The notes beneath the pieces are model-generated. The model did not search any database and was not told the origin of the DNA. It saw only the letters and a list, made by a program, of their open reading frames with translations. Shown piece after piece: positions 41,875 to 49,307 of a DNA stretch of 64,000 bases (its first letter is position 1; every line of letters starts with the position of its first letter). Origin of the DNA: Micropruina sp. (GTDB taxonomy: Bacteria; Actinomycetota; Actinomycetes; Propionibacteriales; Propionibacteriaceae); assembly GCA_016716635.1 (NCBI GenBank), contig JADJVZ010000013.1, forward strand, positions 124,001 to 188,000. The letters run 5' to 3'. Made by a program: the position numbers and the translations under genes.

Positions 41875-42228
41875 ATGCCCGAAACCGACGACGTGTGGGA
41901 TGCAGGCCTCCAACCCGAACGCACCGCCCTGGCCTGGCAACGCACCGCCCTCACCATCCTGGGCCTCGGGTTCGCCCTTCCCCGATTCACCTGGACAACC
42001 CTCGGACCCTGGAGCGTCGCCCTCGGCGCCCTCCCCGTCCTCGGAGCAATCTCCCTGCTCTTCCTCAACCACCGCCGCTACCGACAGACCCACCACACCC
42101 TGAAATCCGGCCGCACCCCCCACCACGACGGACGACTCCCCCTCCTCGCCACCCTCATGGCGCTCCTCCTCGGCACCATCGCCCTGATCGCCCTCGCCAG
42201 CGCAGCAATCGGACCCGCCACGGATTAG
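41875..42228 (+). CDS. yidG: DUF202 membrane protein (YidG-like)
   Basis: 117 residues with three membrane helices. It starts with VWDAGLQPERTALAWQRTALTILGLG, the YidG-type signature (GLQPERTxLAWxRT), distinct from the YidH type of the preceding gene. The ATG follows the preceding stop with no gap (TAG-ATG), so the two are made together and may form a heteromeric membrane complex. Third positions are strikingly C-rich. No catalytic residues are evident. Confidence 0.88.
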   Translation: MPETDDVWDAGLQPERTALAWQRTALTILGLGFALPRFTWTTLGPWSVALGALPVLGAISLLFLNHRRYRQTHHTLKSGRTPHHDGRLPLLATLMALLLGTIALIALASAAIGPATD

Positions 42229-42383
42229 CCGCTCTCGCGTCCAGGATTGTCGGGGGCCGTCGAACCGCCAGCTGACCGCAGGGTTACGCGTGACGTTGAG
42301 CTTCACTGGCGGGACGCTTCTGCATCGGGCAGCCATCGGGCCCTGACTGCCGCGACAGGTAGGCCCGGGATCGCCCGAAGAAG

Positions 42384-42392
42384 TTATCCACA
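42384..42392 (+). promoter_or_regulatory. TTATCCACA (DnaA-box consensus) upstream of the AbiEi/DUF559-like gene
   Basis: A single perfect match to the DnaA-box consensus 41 bp before the gene's start. One box does not make an origin; it could place the gene under DnaA control or be chance. Confidence 0.3.
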
Positions 42393-42432
42393 GCTTTGGA
42401 CTGAGCCCTGTCTGGCGGTCCGAAGTCGTCAG

Positions 42433-43368
42433 ATGATGGGACGCATGTCGAAACCGTGGAGCCCCAGCCCCGACATCCTGGCCCTTGCCCGGGTGCAGGC
42501 GGGGGTGCTCAGCCGCGAACAGTGCCACCTTGCCGGCGTCAGCGACGGCGTGATCAGTCGCCTCCTGGTTCAGGGTTGGTGGCAGCGGGTGGCCCCCGGC
42601 GTCTATTGCCTCGCCCACCACGGGTGGAAGACCGACGCCTGGGCGGGGATCCTGATGGGTGGGTCCGAGGCCGTTCTCGGCGCCGAGACCGCGGCTCACC
42701 TCCATGGGCTTGGCTCGGCTCCGGCCGTGATCACCGTGTTCGTAGGCGACGCGCAGCCGCGGCCGGTGCCGGGCTGGGAGTTCATCCGGGCCACGCGTCG
42801 AGGCATCGGGGAACTGCCGCGCACGCGGGTGGCAGACACGATCCTCGACCTCGCTGGTCGGGTGAGCGACGACGAGCTGGTTGCCGTGATCTCCGATGCG
42901 GTGTCCCGTCGTCAGGTCACGCTCGGCCACCTCCGCACCGCGCTTGGTGAGCGGACCCGGCAGCCGAAGCGCAGGGTGCTGGCCGACATCATCGGCGACG
43001 TCAGCCACGGCGTGCGCAGCGCCTTGGAGCGCCGCTACCTCATCGATGTCGAACGCGCGCATGGTCTGCCGGTCGGCGTCCGCCAAGTGCGTAGCGCCGC
43101 CGGCGAGGTGGATGTGGGCTACGACCCTTACGGCGTCCTCACTGAACTGGATGGCGTCGCCCATCACCGCGGGCGCCAACTCGCCATCGACCGCCATCGC
43201 GACAACGTGCATCGCCTTCAGGGCTACACCACGTTGCGTTTCGGCTGGGCCGAGGTCACCGGCGACCCTTGCGCTGTCGCCGACGAGGTCGCAGCCGCAC
43301 TTCGCGCCTGCGGTTGGACTGGCATGCCGACCCCCTGCGAACGGTGTCGCCGTCGCCGGGCCAGTTGA
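42433..43368 (+). CDS. AbiEi-type antitoxin domain fused to DUF559/Vsr-like nuclease domain
   Basis: 311 residues. The N-terminal winged helix (ILALARVQAGVLSREQCHLAGVSDGVISRLLVQGWWQRVAPGVYCL) is of the AbiEi type found in type IV antitoxins. The C-terminal part (ALERRYLIDVERAHGLP, then GEVDVGYDPYGVLTELDG and a conserved HRRDN-like RHRDNVHRLQGYTTLRFGW) has the PD-(D/E)XK layout of DUF559 endonuclease-like proteins. These orphan proteins are common in actinobacteria, often with no toxin next to them, as here. Either of ATG 42433, 42436 or 42445 may be used; none has a strong ribosome-binding site. A role in defence or DNA processing is inferred. Confidence 0.75.
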   Translation: MMGRMSKPWSPSPDILALARVQAGVLSREQCHLAGVSDGVISRLLVQGWWQRVAPGVYCLAHHGWKTDAWAGILMGGSEAVLGAETAAHLHGLGSAPAVITVFVGDAQPRPVPGWEFIRATRRGIGELPRTRVADTILDLAGRVSDDELVAVISDAVSRRQVTLGHLRTALGERTRQPKRRVLADIIGDVSHGVRSALERRYLIDVERAHGLPVGVRQVRSAAGEVDVGYDPYGVLTELDGVAHHRGRQLAIDRHRDNVHRLQGYTTLRFGWAEVTGDPCAVADEVAAALRACGWTGMPTPCERCRRRRAS

Positions 43369-43373
43369 TCCAA

Positions 43374-43426
43374 CATGATGGTGTTGATTTACACGTCACC
43401 CTGACGTGTAAATCAACACCATCATG
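43374..43426. repeat. Family B hairpin repeat, copy 2 (perfect)
   Basis: Two 25-bp arms (43374-43398 and 43402-43426) pair perfectly around a CCC centre. The outer part is the constant CATGATGGTGTTGATTTAC; the inner ACGTCA pairs with TGACGT. It lies 5 bp after the preceding stop. Confidence 0.92.
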
Positions 43427-43448
43427 GGGCGACCGCGCATCGACCTCC

Positions 43449-43454
43449 TACACT
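43449..43454 (+). promoter_or_regulatory. Candidate -10 box (TACACT) of phzF-like gene
   Basis: TACACT, then six C residues, then ATG 43461. No Shine-Dalgarno, so a leaderless start is likely. Confidence 0.5.
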
Positions 43455-43460
43455 CCCCCC

Positions 43461-44288
43461 ATGCAGCGAAGATTCGTTCAGGTGGACGTGTTCGGGACCG
43501 GCCAGTTATCCGGAAATCCCCTTGCGGTGGTCATACAGGCGCAGGGGCTGCCGGATGCCACGTTGAAGGCCTTCGCGAACTGGACCAACCTCTCCGAGAC
43601 CACCTTCCTGCTGCCACCCACCGATCCCGCGGCCGATTACCGCGTTCGGATCCTCACCGCGAGCACCGAATACCCCTTCGCGGGGCATCCGACGCTCGGC
43701 AGCGCCCACGCCTGGCTCGAAGCGGGCGGCATCCCGAAGACGCCCGGGGTGGTGATCCAAGAGTGCGGCGCGGGGCTGGTGCCGGTGAGGCTGGCCGAGG
43801 ACGGCACCCTCGCCTTCGCCGCCCCGCCGCGCACCCGCAAGGGCGAGGTCGACCCCGAAACCCGCCGCCAGGCCGCCATCACCCTCGGCATCCCAGAATC
43901 CGAGTGGGTCGCCTGCGCGTGGGGCGTCAATGGTCCGCCGTGGCTGCTGGTCCAGGTGGCCGACGCGGCGACGGTCCGCGGGATCACCCCGAACCTGATC
44001 GACGGCTACGACCACGTCGGCGTGGTCGGCTTTGAACCCGAAGGCTCGCCGATCACCTACGAGGTGCGCGGGTTCGCGGGCGGTTTCGAGGACCCCGTCA
44101 CCGGCAGCCTGAACGCCGCCCTGGCGCAGTGGCTGCGCGAACGAGGTGCCGTGCCGGCCGACTACGCGGCCGCCCAGGGCTCCCAACTCGGGCGCGCCGG
44201 ACGCATCACAATCCACGACGATGGCACCGATATCTGGATGGGCGGCGCCGTCCGCACCGTTATCGCCGGCACCGCCGACCTGGCCTAG
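43461..44288 (+). CDS. PhzF-family isomerase-like protein
   Basis: 275 residues in the twofold diaminopimelate-epimerase-like fold. The hallmark start RRFVQVDVFGTGQLSGNPLAVV, catalytic Glu46 in NLSETTFL, EYPFAGHPTLGSAHAWL and the closing EDPVTGSLNAALAQWL with GRITI are all present. PhzF itself isomerises DHHA in phenazine synthesis, but no phenazine genes are near, so another small-molecule isomerisation is likely. ATG 43461 lies 6 nt after TACACT. Repeats occupy both flanks: family B upstream and a C-rich tract plus family A downstream. Confidence 0.9.
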   Translation: MQRRFVQVDVFGTGQLSGNPLAVVIQAQGLPDATLKAFANWTNLSETTFLLPPTDPAADYRVRILTASTEYPFAGHPTLGSAHAWLEAGGIPKTPGVVIQECGAGLVPVRLAEDGTLAFAAPPRTRKGEVDPETRRQAAITLGIPESEWVACAWGVNGPPWLLVQVADAATVRGITPNLIDGYDHVGVVGFEPEGSPITYEVRGFAGGFEDPVTGSLNAALAQWLRERGAVPADYAAAQGSQLGRAGRITIHDDGTDIWMGGAVRTVIAGTADLA

Positions 44289-44296
44289 AGCGGCCA

Positions 44297-44370
44297 CCAA
44301 CCCCCACCCACCAAGCCCCCACCCACCAAGCCCCCACTCAGCAAGCTCCCACCCACCAAGCCCCCACCAC
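44297..44370. repeat. C-rich tandem repeats (CCCCCACCCACCAAG type)
   Basis: About five units of 15-16 bp with small variations (CACCCACCAAG, CACTCAGCAAG), directly behind the phzF-like gene. Confidence 0.8.
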
Positions 44371-44395
44371 CTCGGTCCCACCTGTCCCTTTCGTC

Positions 44396-44465
44396 CACCT
44401 TGCTGGCGGTAGGCGTCTTTGCTGCCGATATATCGCCAGCAAAGACGCCGAACGCCAGCAAGGTC
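44396..44465. repeat. Family A nested inverted repeat, copy 4
   Basis: Fits the 15-5-13-4-13-5-15 plan with a TATA centre. The inner left arm has one change (GCTGCCGA) that breaks pairing with TCGCCAGC; outer arms carry CACCTTGCTGGCGGT and AACGCCAGCAAGGTC. Confidence 0.9.
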
Positions 44466-44470
44466 GAGAA

Positions 44471-44571
44471 GGGGCGGGGGCGGGGGCGGGGCGGGGGCGG
44501 GGGCGGGGCGGGGCGGGGGCGGGGGCGGGGCGGGGGCGGGGGCGGGGCGGGGCGGGGGCGGGGCGGGGGCG
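44471..44571 (+). repeat. G-rich microsatellite of GGGGC/GGGGGC units
   Basis: About 100 bp of alternating GGGGC and GGGGGC, ending some 50 bp before the PEP-synthase-like start. It has many runs of four or five G and could form quadruplexes in the non-template strand or mRNA. Length variation between isolates is likely. Confidence 0.88.
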
Positions 44572-44624
44572 GCCGGAGTGAAGACCACCGCCAGAGCGTG
44601 CTGGAGCGGGTGTTCAATGGACGT

Positions 44625-47288
44625 ATGGACACCCTGCCGCTGGATTCATCCGATGCCACCCTCGCCAACAGCGGCGGCAAGGCGCTGAACCTGGTCACGC
44701 TCACCCGGGCGGGGTTTGATGTGCCGCCCGGCGTCATTGTCACCACGGACGCCTATCGGGTGTTCGTCCAGCATAACCGGCTCGCGGACGTCATCGAGGC
44801 CGCCACGGACCACCTGGATGCCAGCGATCCGCGCGCCCTCGAAGGTGCCTCCGCGGCGATTCGAGGGGCCTTCCGACAAGGGACGATGCCCGATCCGCTG
44901 GCCAAAGAGCTGCATAAGCTGGCCCAGGGGTGGGCTCATTCGCCGTTGGCAGTCCGCTCGTCGGCGACGGCCGAGGATCTCGCGGACGCCTCGTTCGCGG
45001 GCCAGCAAGACACCTATCTGAACGTCCTCGGCTTGGACGCCCTGCTCGCCGCCGTCGTCGATTGTTGGGCCAGCCTCTGGACAGCTCGCGCCCTCGGCTA
45101 TCGGATCCGCAACGCGATCCCGCCGGAGGGACTAGCGCTGGCAGTGCTGGTGCAGGTGATGATCCCCTCGGAGGTGTCCGGGGTGATGTTCACCGCCGAC
45201 CCGCTGACCGGCCACCGCGGACGCACGGCGATCGATGCCACCTATGGCCTCGGCGAGGCGCTGGTGAGCGGCCAGGTCGAGCCGGACCATTGGCTCGTCG
45301 ACTCCAATACCGGCCTCGTGATCACCCGCCAGCTGGGCGCCAAGGCCGTGGCCGCCCGCCCCTTACCGGACGGCGGACTCACGATGCTGCCCCCGGACAA
45401 CGCGGCCGACTACTGCCTCACCGACGCCCAATTGGCCGAACTCGCGGACGTGGGTGACCGGCTCCAATCGACCTTCGGGGGGGTCCCCCAGGACGTCGAG
45501 TGGGCCTACGCCGACGGCCGGCTGCATGTGTTGCAGTCCCGGGCGATCACGAGCCTGTATCCGTTGCCGTCGGACGATCCGGCGACCGCCTGGTTCTCCT
45601 TCGGCGCTTTCCAAGGCCTGCTCGACCCCATCACGCCCCTCGGGCAAGACATGATCCGCAACCTCGCCGCGAACGGCGCCGCGCTGTTCGGCCTGAAGGC
45701 CGCCCCGGACGACCTGCCCTTCCTTCACACCGCCGGCGAGCGCTTCTGGATCCGCCTCGACCAACTCATGCGCCACCCCGTCGCCTCACGGATGCTCCCC
45801 CGCATCTTCGGCATGGTTGAGCCGGGGGCGTTGACCGTCCTGCTGCACCTGCAAAAGGAGCCGCTCTTCGAGGCGCCGGCTGGGCACGCCCGGCCGGATC
45901 CGAAGCTCCTCGCCAAGGCCGTGACCTTCCTCGGGCCGAAGGTGGTCCGCAACCTCGCGTCACCGGGCGACACACGAGCGCGCTTCGAGCGGTTCATCCA
46001 GGTGACCCTCGATCGCCTCACCGAGCAGGCCGCGCTCGCCGAGGCACGGACGACCGCCGAGGCGCGGCAGCAGGCGCGGGTCGCGTTCCTGCGCCGGGAG
46101 GTGGCGCCGCTACTCGCTCGGATCGTGCGGGAGTTCGCGCCGATCATGGGGCCCGGCATCCTCATGACCACCGAGCTCGTCAAAGAGTCAGCGGCGCTCG
46201 CGGGTGAGCAGGGCCGCGCCCTCGCCAACACGGCCCTCCGCGCCCTGCCCGGCAACGTGACCACCGAGATGGATCTCACCCTGTGGCGCACTTCGCAGGC
46301 CATCGCCGCCGATCCGGCCTCCCGCGCCGCCCTCGTCGAGGCCACCCCCGAGGCCGCGGCCGCCGCCTACCTCGCCCAGACCTTGCCGGCCGTGGCCCAG
46401 CGGCAACTAACGAGCTTCTTCGACCACTACGGCATGCGCGGGCTCAACGAGTTGGATCTGGGCGCCCCGCGCTGGCGCGAGCGTCCGGCCGAGGTGATCC
46501 GCATGGTCCAGGGCTACCTCGCCCGTCCGGCGGATTCCGCGACCCCCGAGACCCTCTACGCCGCGGCGCAGGCGGGTGCCCAACCGGCGCTGGACGAGTT
46601 GCTGGCGCTCGCCGCCACGGACGATCGCCTCGGCTTCAAGCGGCGGCGGTTGAGCTTCCTGGTGTCGCGGATCCGGGCCTCGATGGGCGCCCGCGAAACC
46701 CCCAAGTTCACCCTCATCCGGGCCTTCGGGTTGGTCCGCCAGGGCCTGCTGGCCGGGGGCGCCGACCTGGTCGCCGCCGGACGCCTCGACGCGGCCGACG
46801 ACATCGCCTTCTTGACCATCGCCGAATTGGCCGAGGCCTTCACCTCCGGTGACCTGCGGCCGCGGATCGCCGCCCGCAAAGCCGCCAACGCCCGCGAGCA
46901 ACTGCGCCGCCAGGTGCCGCTGGTCCTCGTGGGCGACGGCCGGACGTTCTTGTCGGGCATCTCTGAGGATCCGTCGGCCATCGCCGGCTCCCCGGTCTCG
47001 CCTGGTGTGGCGGAGGGGATCGTCCGGGTCGTGCTCGACCCCACCACCGCCGCCCTGGAACCGGGTGAGATCTTGGTCTGCCCCGGCACCGATCCGTCCT
47101 GGACGCCGCTGTTCCTCACGGCCGCGGGGCTGATCACCGAGGTCGGCGGCATGATGACCCACGGCTCTGTGGTGGCCCGCGAGTACGGCATCCCCGCCGT
47201 CGTGGGCGTCCCGAACGCCACCCGCCGGCTGGTCACCGGGCAGCGCGTCCGCATCGACGGGACGACCGGCACCATCCAGGTGCTCTGA
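44625..47288 (+). CDS. PEP-synthase / rifampin-phosphotransferase-like protein
   Basis: 887 residues. The N-terminal ATP-grasp domain has GGKALNLVTLTRAGFDVPPG, LAVRSSATAEDLADASFAGQQDTYLN and VSGVMFTADPLTG. The C-terminal swivelling domain has PGVAEGIVRVV and TEVGGMMTHGSVVAREYGIPAVVGVP with the phospho-accepting His. The PEP-binding barrel of true PEP synthase is absent, replaced by a helical middle domain, which is the three-domain plan of rifampin phosphotransferase (Rph). Whether it inactivates rifamycins or acts on another substrate is not decided. ATG 44625 is weakly supported; the G-rich microsatellite just upstream may affect expression. Confidence 0.82.
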   Translation: MDTLPLDSSDATLANSGGKALNLVTLTRAGFDVPPGVIVTTDAYRVFVQHNRLADVIEAATDHLDASDPRALEGASAAIRGAFRQGTMPDPLAKELHKLAQGWAHSPLAVRSSATAEDLADASFAGQQDTYLNVLGLDALLAAVVDCWASLWTARALGYRIRNAIPPEGLALAVLVQVMIPSEVSGVMFTADPLTGHRGRTAIDATYGLGEALVSGQVEPDHWLVDSNTGLVITRQLGAKAVAARPLPDGGLTMLPPDNAADYCLTDAQLAELADVGDRLQSTFGGVPQDVEWAYADGRLHVLQSRAITSLYPLPSDDPATAWFSFGAFQGLLDPITPLGQDMIRNLAANGAALFGLKAAPDDLPFLHTAGERFWIRLDQLMRHPVASRMLPRIFGMVEPGALTVLLHLQKEPLFEAPAGHARPDPKLLAKAVTFLGPKVVRNLASPGDTRARFERFIQVTLDRLTEQAALAEARTTAEARQQARVAFLRREVAPLLARIVREFAPIMGPGILMTTELVKESAALAGEQGRALANTALRALPGNVTTEMDLTLWRTSQAIAADPASRAALVEATPEAAAAAYLAQTLPAVAQRQLTSFFDHYGMRGLNELDLGAPRWRERPAEVIRMVQGYLARPADSATPETLYAAAQAGAQPALDELLALAATDDRLGFKRRRLSFLVSRIRASMGARETPKFTLIRAFGLVRQGLLAGGADLVAAGRLDAADDIAFLTIAELAEAFTSGDLRPRIAARKAANAREQLRRQVPLVLVGDGRTFLSGISEDPSAIAGSPVSPGVAEGIVRVVLDPTTAALEPGEILVCPGTDPSWTPLFLTAAGLITEVGGMMTHGSVVAREYGIPAVVGVPNATRRLVTGQRVRIDGTTGTIQVL

Positions 47289-47312
47289 TCCCTCGTCCCG
47301 GCCCGGGTCGGA

Positions 47313-48341
47313 TCAGGTGAGCGGCCGCCGTTTGGCGCCGCGCAACCGTGCCGTCACCGCCTGGGAGACCGCCCGGGCGGGGGCGGTGGCCCGCCACGAG
47401 GTGGAGCCGAGCAGCGCCCCCAAGGTGCGGCGGAGTTGGTCCACCTCCTCCTGCAGCCGGACGATCTCGCCCTGCAGTGCGGCCTCGTGATCGGCGACCT
47501 CAGCGGCCTGACTCGTCAGCCGTTCGGCCTCGGCCGCCGTCAAGGCGTCACGCTCGGCGGTGAGGTAGGACACCTGCTTGGTGAGGCGGTCGATCTGCGC
47601 ATGCGCCTGGCCAAGTTCGGCGGTCGGCGGCCGAAGGGCTGCTCGGAGACTCGTGCTGGGGGTGCGACCCAGGGGCCGTGGCGCCTTGGGCCACTCATGA
47701 ATGTCGGACGAGAAGTTGTCGAGGTCGAACCGGTTCACCGCCAGGCCGCGCACCGCAAACGGCAGCGACAGCTGGTCACGTCGGGAGTAGCGCAGCACCT
47801 GTTCCCACCACGTCATCATCGCCGCCCGGGTCAGGGGCGTGTCGCGGCGAGCGAAGAGGCCGTTCCAGGAGGGTTGAACGGTCAACACCTCAGGAGCCAC
47901 GCGGAGATAGACGTGCAATTGCTCGTAAACCCGGGCGGGATCGTCCATGCCCAGGTCGAGCACTTCTTCCATCTCCGAAAGGACGCTCGTTCGGTAGCTG
48001 TGGTTCGGGAAGGCCAGATCGCAATCGGCCAGCAGGGTGTCCAGGATGTCGGTGGGGTCAGCTCGCAGCAGCACCGAGTTGTCGATCCAGAGCCGCTCGG
48101 AAACGTCCGCGAAGCGCGGATCGCCGAGCATCTTCACCTTGCGGCTGCTTCGGGAGATGTCCCCGGGCAACGCGAGAGCCACTGGGACGATGGTCCACGT
48201 GTCGCTGGTCAGCGTCGGATCGTCGGTGAACAGGAAGAACGGCACCTCGGAGGTGGCGGCCACCGGCTGCTCGAGGATGTCTTCGTACCGTCCGAAAACG
48301 GCGCTGAATACGGCGCGCTGGGGGATCGCCGCCTCACTCAT
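47313..48341 (-). CDS. DUF616/TOD1-type glycosyltransferase-like protein with coiled coil
   Basis: 342 residues. The first 220 resemble the TOD1/MUCI70 (DUF616) glycosyltransferase-like domain: AVFSAVFGRYEDILEQP, VPFFLFTDDPTLTSDTWTIVP and the RLWIDNSVLLRADPTDIL strand where a DxD would be. A C-terminal coiled coil (about 245-310, LTAERDALTAAEAERL, LQEEVDQLRRTLGALLG) ends with a basic tail. It may modify a cell-envelope glycan. GTG/ATG choice is secure from the 8-bp overlap with the upstream nucleotide-sugar dehydrogenase, which is the likely pathway partner. It is convergent with the PEP-synthase-like gene, 24 bp between stops. Confidence 0.75.
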   Translation of the reverse strand: MSEAAIPQRAVFSAVFGRYEDILEQPVAATSEVPFFLFTDDPTLTSDTWTIVPVALALPGDISRSSRKVKMLGDPRFADVSERLWIDNSVLLRADPTDILDTLLADCDLAFPNHSYRTSVLSEMEEVLDLGMDDPARVYEQLHVYLRVAPEVLTVQPSWNGLFARRDTPLTRAAMMTWWEQVLRYSRRDQLSLPFAVRGLAVNRFDLDNFSSDIHEWPKAPRPLGRTPSTSLRAALRPPTAELGQAHAQIDRLTKQVSYLTAERDALTAAEAERLTSQAAEVADHEAALQGEIVRLQEEVDQLRRTLGALLGSTSWRATAPARAVSQAVTARLRGAKRRPLT

Positions 48342-49128
48342 TCGTGGCCTCCTGCGCCAGCTCGTTGGCGCGCATGGTTCCCTCGACCGTGGGCAGGGTG
48401 ATGCCCTGGGAGGCCGCGAACTGCCTCAGCGCTGAGACGTCCTTGGGGAGGCACTTGCCGGAGTAGCCAGGATTGCTGGGAAAGACGGCGGTGTGGTCCC
48501 GCTCGACGCGAGGATCCAGCAGCCACCCCTCGCGCACGGCATGCCAGTCGGCGCCCATCTGTCGGCACAGCCGGTAGAAGTCGTTCACGAAGCTCACTTT
48601 GAGCGCCAGATAGCAGTTCTCCATGTACTTGATGAGCTCGGATTCCTCCGACGTCACCAGGTGCACCCGCACCTGCGGCCCATACATGCCGATCATGGCG
48701 TCGGCGAAGCGCGCCGCCTCGTCGTGGTCCCCACCGACGATCAGGAAGGTCGATCCGGCCCGCAAGGGCTCCCAGGTCTGGGACCCGAAGGTCGTTTCCC
48801 CGACGTACTCGGGCCAGTGCAGGACGGGACGTCCGTGCTCGCGTTGCAACGCCGACGACGTGCCGGGAGGGACGGTCGACCGCAGCACTGGCGTGGTTGT
48901 CGAAGGGAGTTCTGCCACCGAGGCGCGGACGGCGGTGACATCGGCTGAGCCGTCCTCACCCATGGGGGTGTTGACGCAAATGAAGGTGTAGCGACACTCC
49001 GCCAGTGCGGCGCGGGGATAGGGGTCGTCCGTCCGGATGTCGTAGCTGACCACGGCGTGACCGAGGGCCTCCAGGTCGGCGGCCAGCGCCGCTCCCACAT
49101 GCCCGAGTCCAATGACTCCTAGCTGCAC
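48334..49128 (-). CDS. Nucleotide-sugar (UDP-glucose/GDP-mannose-type) dehydrogenase-like protein, short form
   Basis: 264 residues. The NAD fold starts LGVIGLGHVGAALAADLE, then FICVNTPMGEDGSADVT and VLRSTVPPGT, and the middle domain has ELIKYMENCYLALKVSFVNDFYRLC and the active-site Cys in GYSGKCLPKDVSAL. Family members normally run to 400 or more residues with a C-terminal UDP-binding domain that is missing here, so this may be a reduced enzyme or work with a partner. GTG 49128 follows AAAGGAGC at good spacing. It overlaps the DUF616-like gene by 8 bp. It probably makes a uronic-acid donor or a related precursor. Confidence 0.82.
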   Translation of the reverse strand: MQLGVIGLGHVGAALAADLEALGHAVVSYDIRTDDPYPRAALAECRYTFICVNTPMGEDGSADVTAVRASVAELPSTTTPVLRSTVPPGTSSALQREHGRPVLHWPEYVGETTFGSQTWEPLRAGSTFLIVGGDHDEAARFADAMIGMYGPQVRVHLVTSEESELIKYMENCYLALKVSFVNDFYRLCRQMGADWHAVREGWLLDPRVERDHTAVFPSNPGYSGKCLPKDVSALRQFAASQGITLPTVEGTMRANELAQEATNE

Positions 49129-49295
49129 AGCTGCGCTCCTTTAGCCCTCCATCGGTCGACTTCTCCCCAGTTGTCGCCCCCAACGTACTACGCCGGGTTT
49201 CCGGCGGTCAGAAGAATCTCGGTGCCGTCGTGAGGCGGCATCGTCGCCCCTGTCGGCGGCTTGCTCATGGTGGCCACCTGGGGGCCGAGGGGACG

Positions 49296-49301
49296 TAGGG
49301 T
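49296..49301 (+). promoter_or_regulatory. Candidate -10 box (TAGGGT)
   Basis: TAGGGT ends 6 nt before GTG 49308 of the ABC exporter; no Shine-Dalgarno is present. Confidence 0.4.
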
Positions 49302-49307
49302 GTGCCG

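Larger units (their letters stand above)
44289..44624. other. Repeat-filled 336-bp intergenic region
   Basis: A C-rich direct-repeat block, one family A element and a 100-bp G-rich microsatellite follow one another between the phzF-like and PEP-synthase-like genes. No coding potential is credible; the frame crossing it would encode a Gly/Arg-only tract. Confidence 0.8.

Noticed and set aside
42384..42392. Chromosome origin
   Set aside because: Only one TTATCCACA box is present; no box cluster, AT-rich unwinding region, dnaA, dnaN, rpmH or parAB nearby.
41815..43212. 465-codon minus-strand frame
   Set aside because: It runs antisense through both DUF202 genes and the AbiEi-like gene, has no homology and no ribosome-binding site.
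44400..44624. Gly/Arg-rich N-terminal extension of the PEP-synthase-like frame
   Set aside because: It is the translation of a family A element and the G-rich microsatellite; homology to the family starts at 44625.
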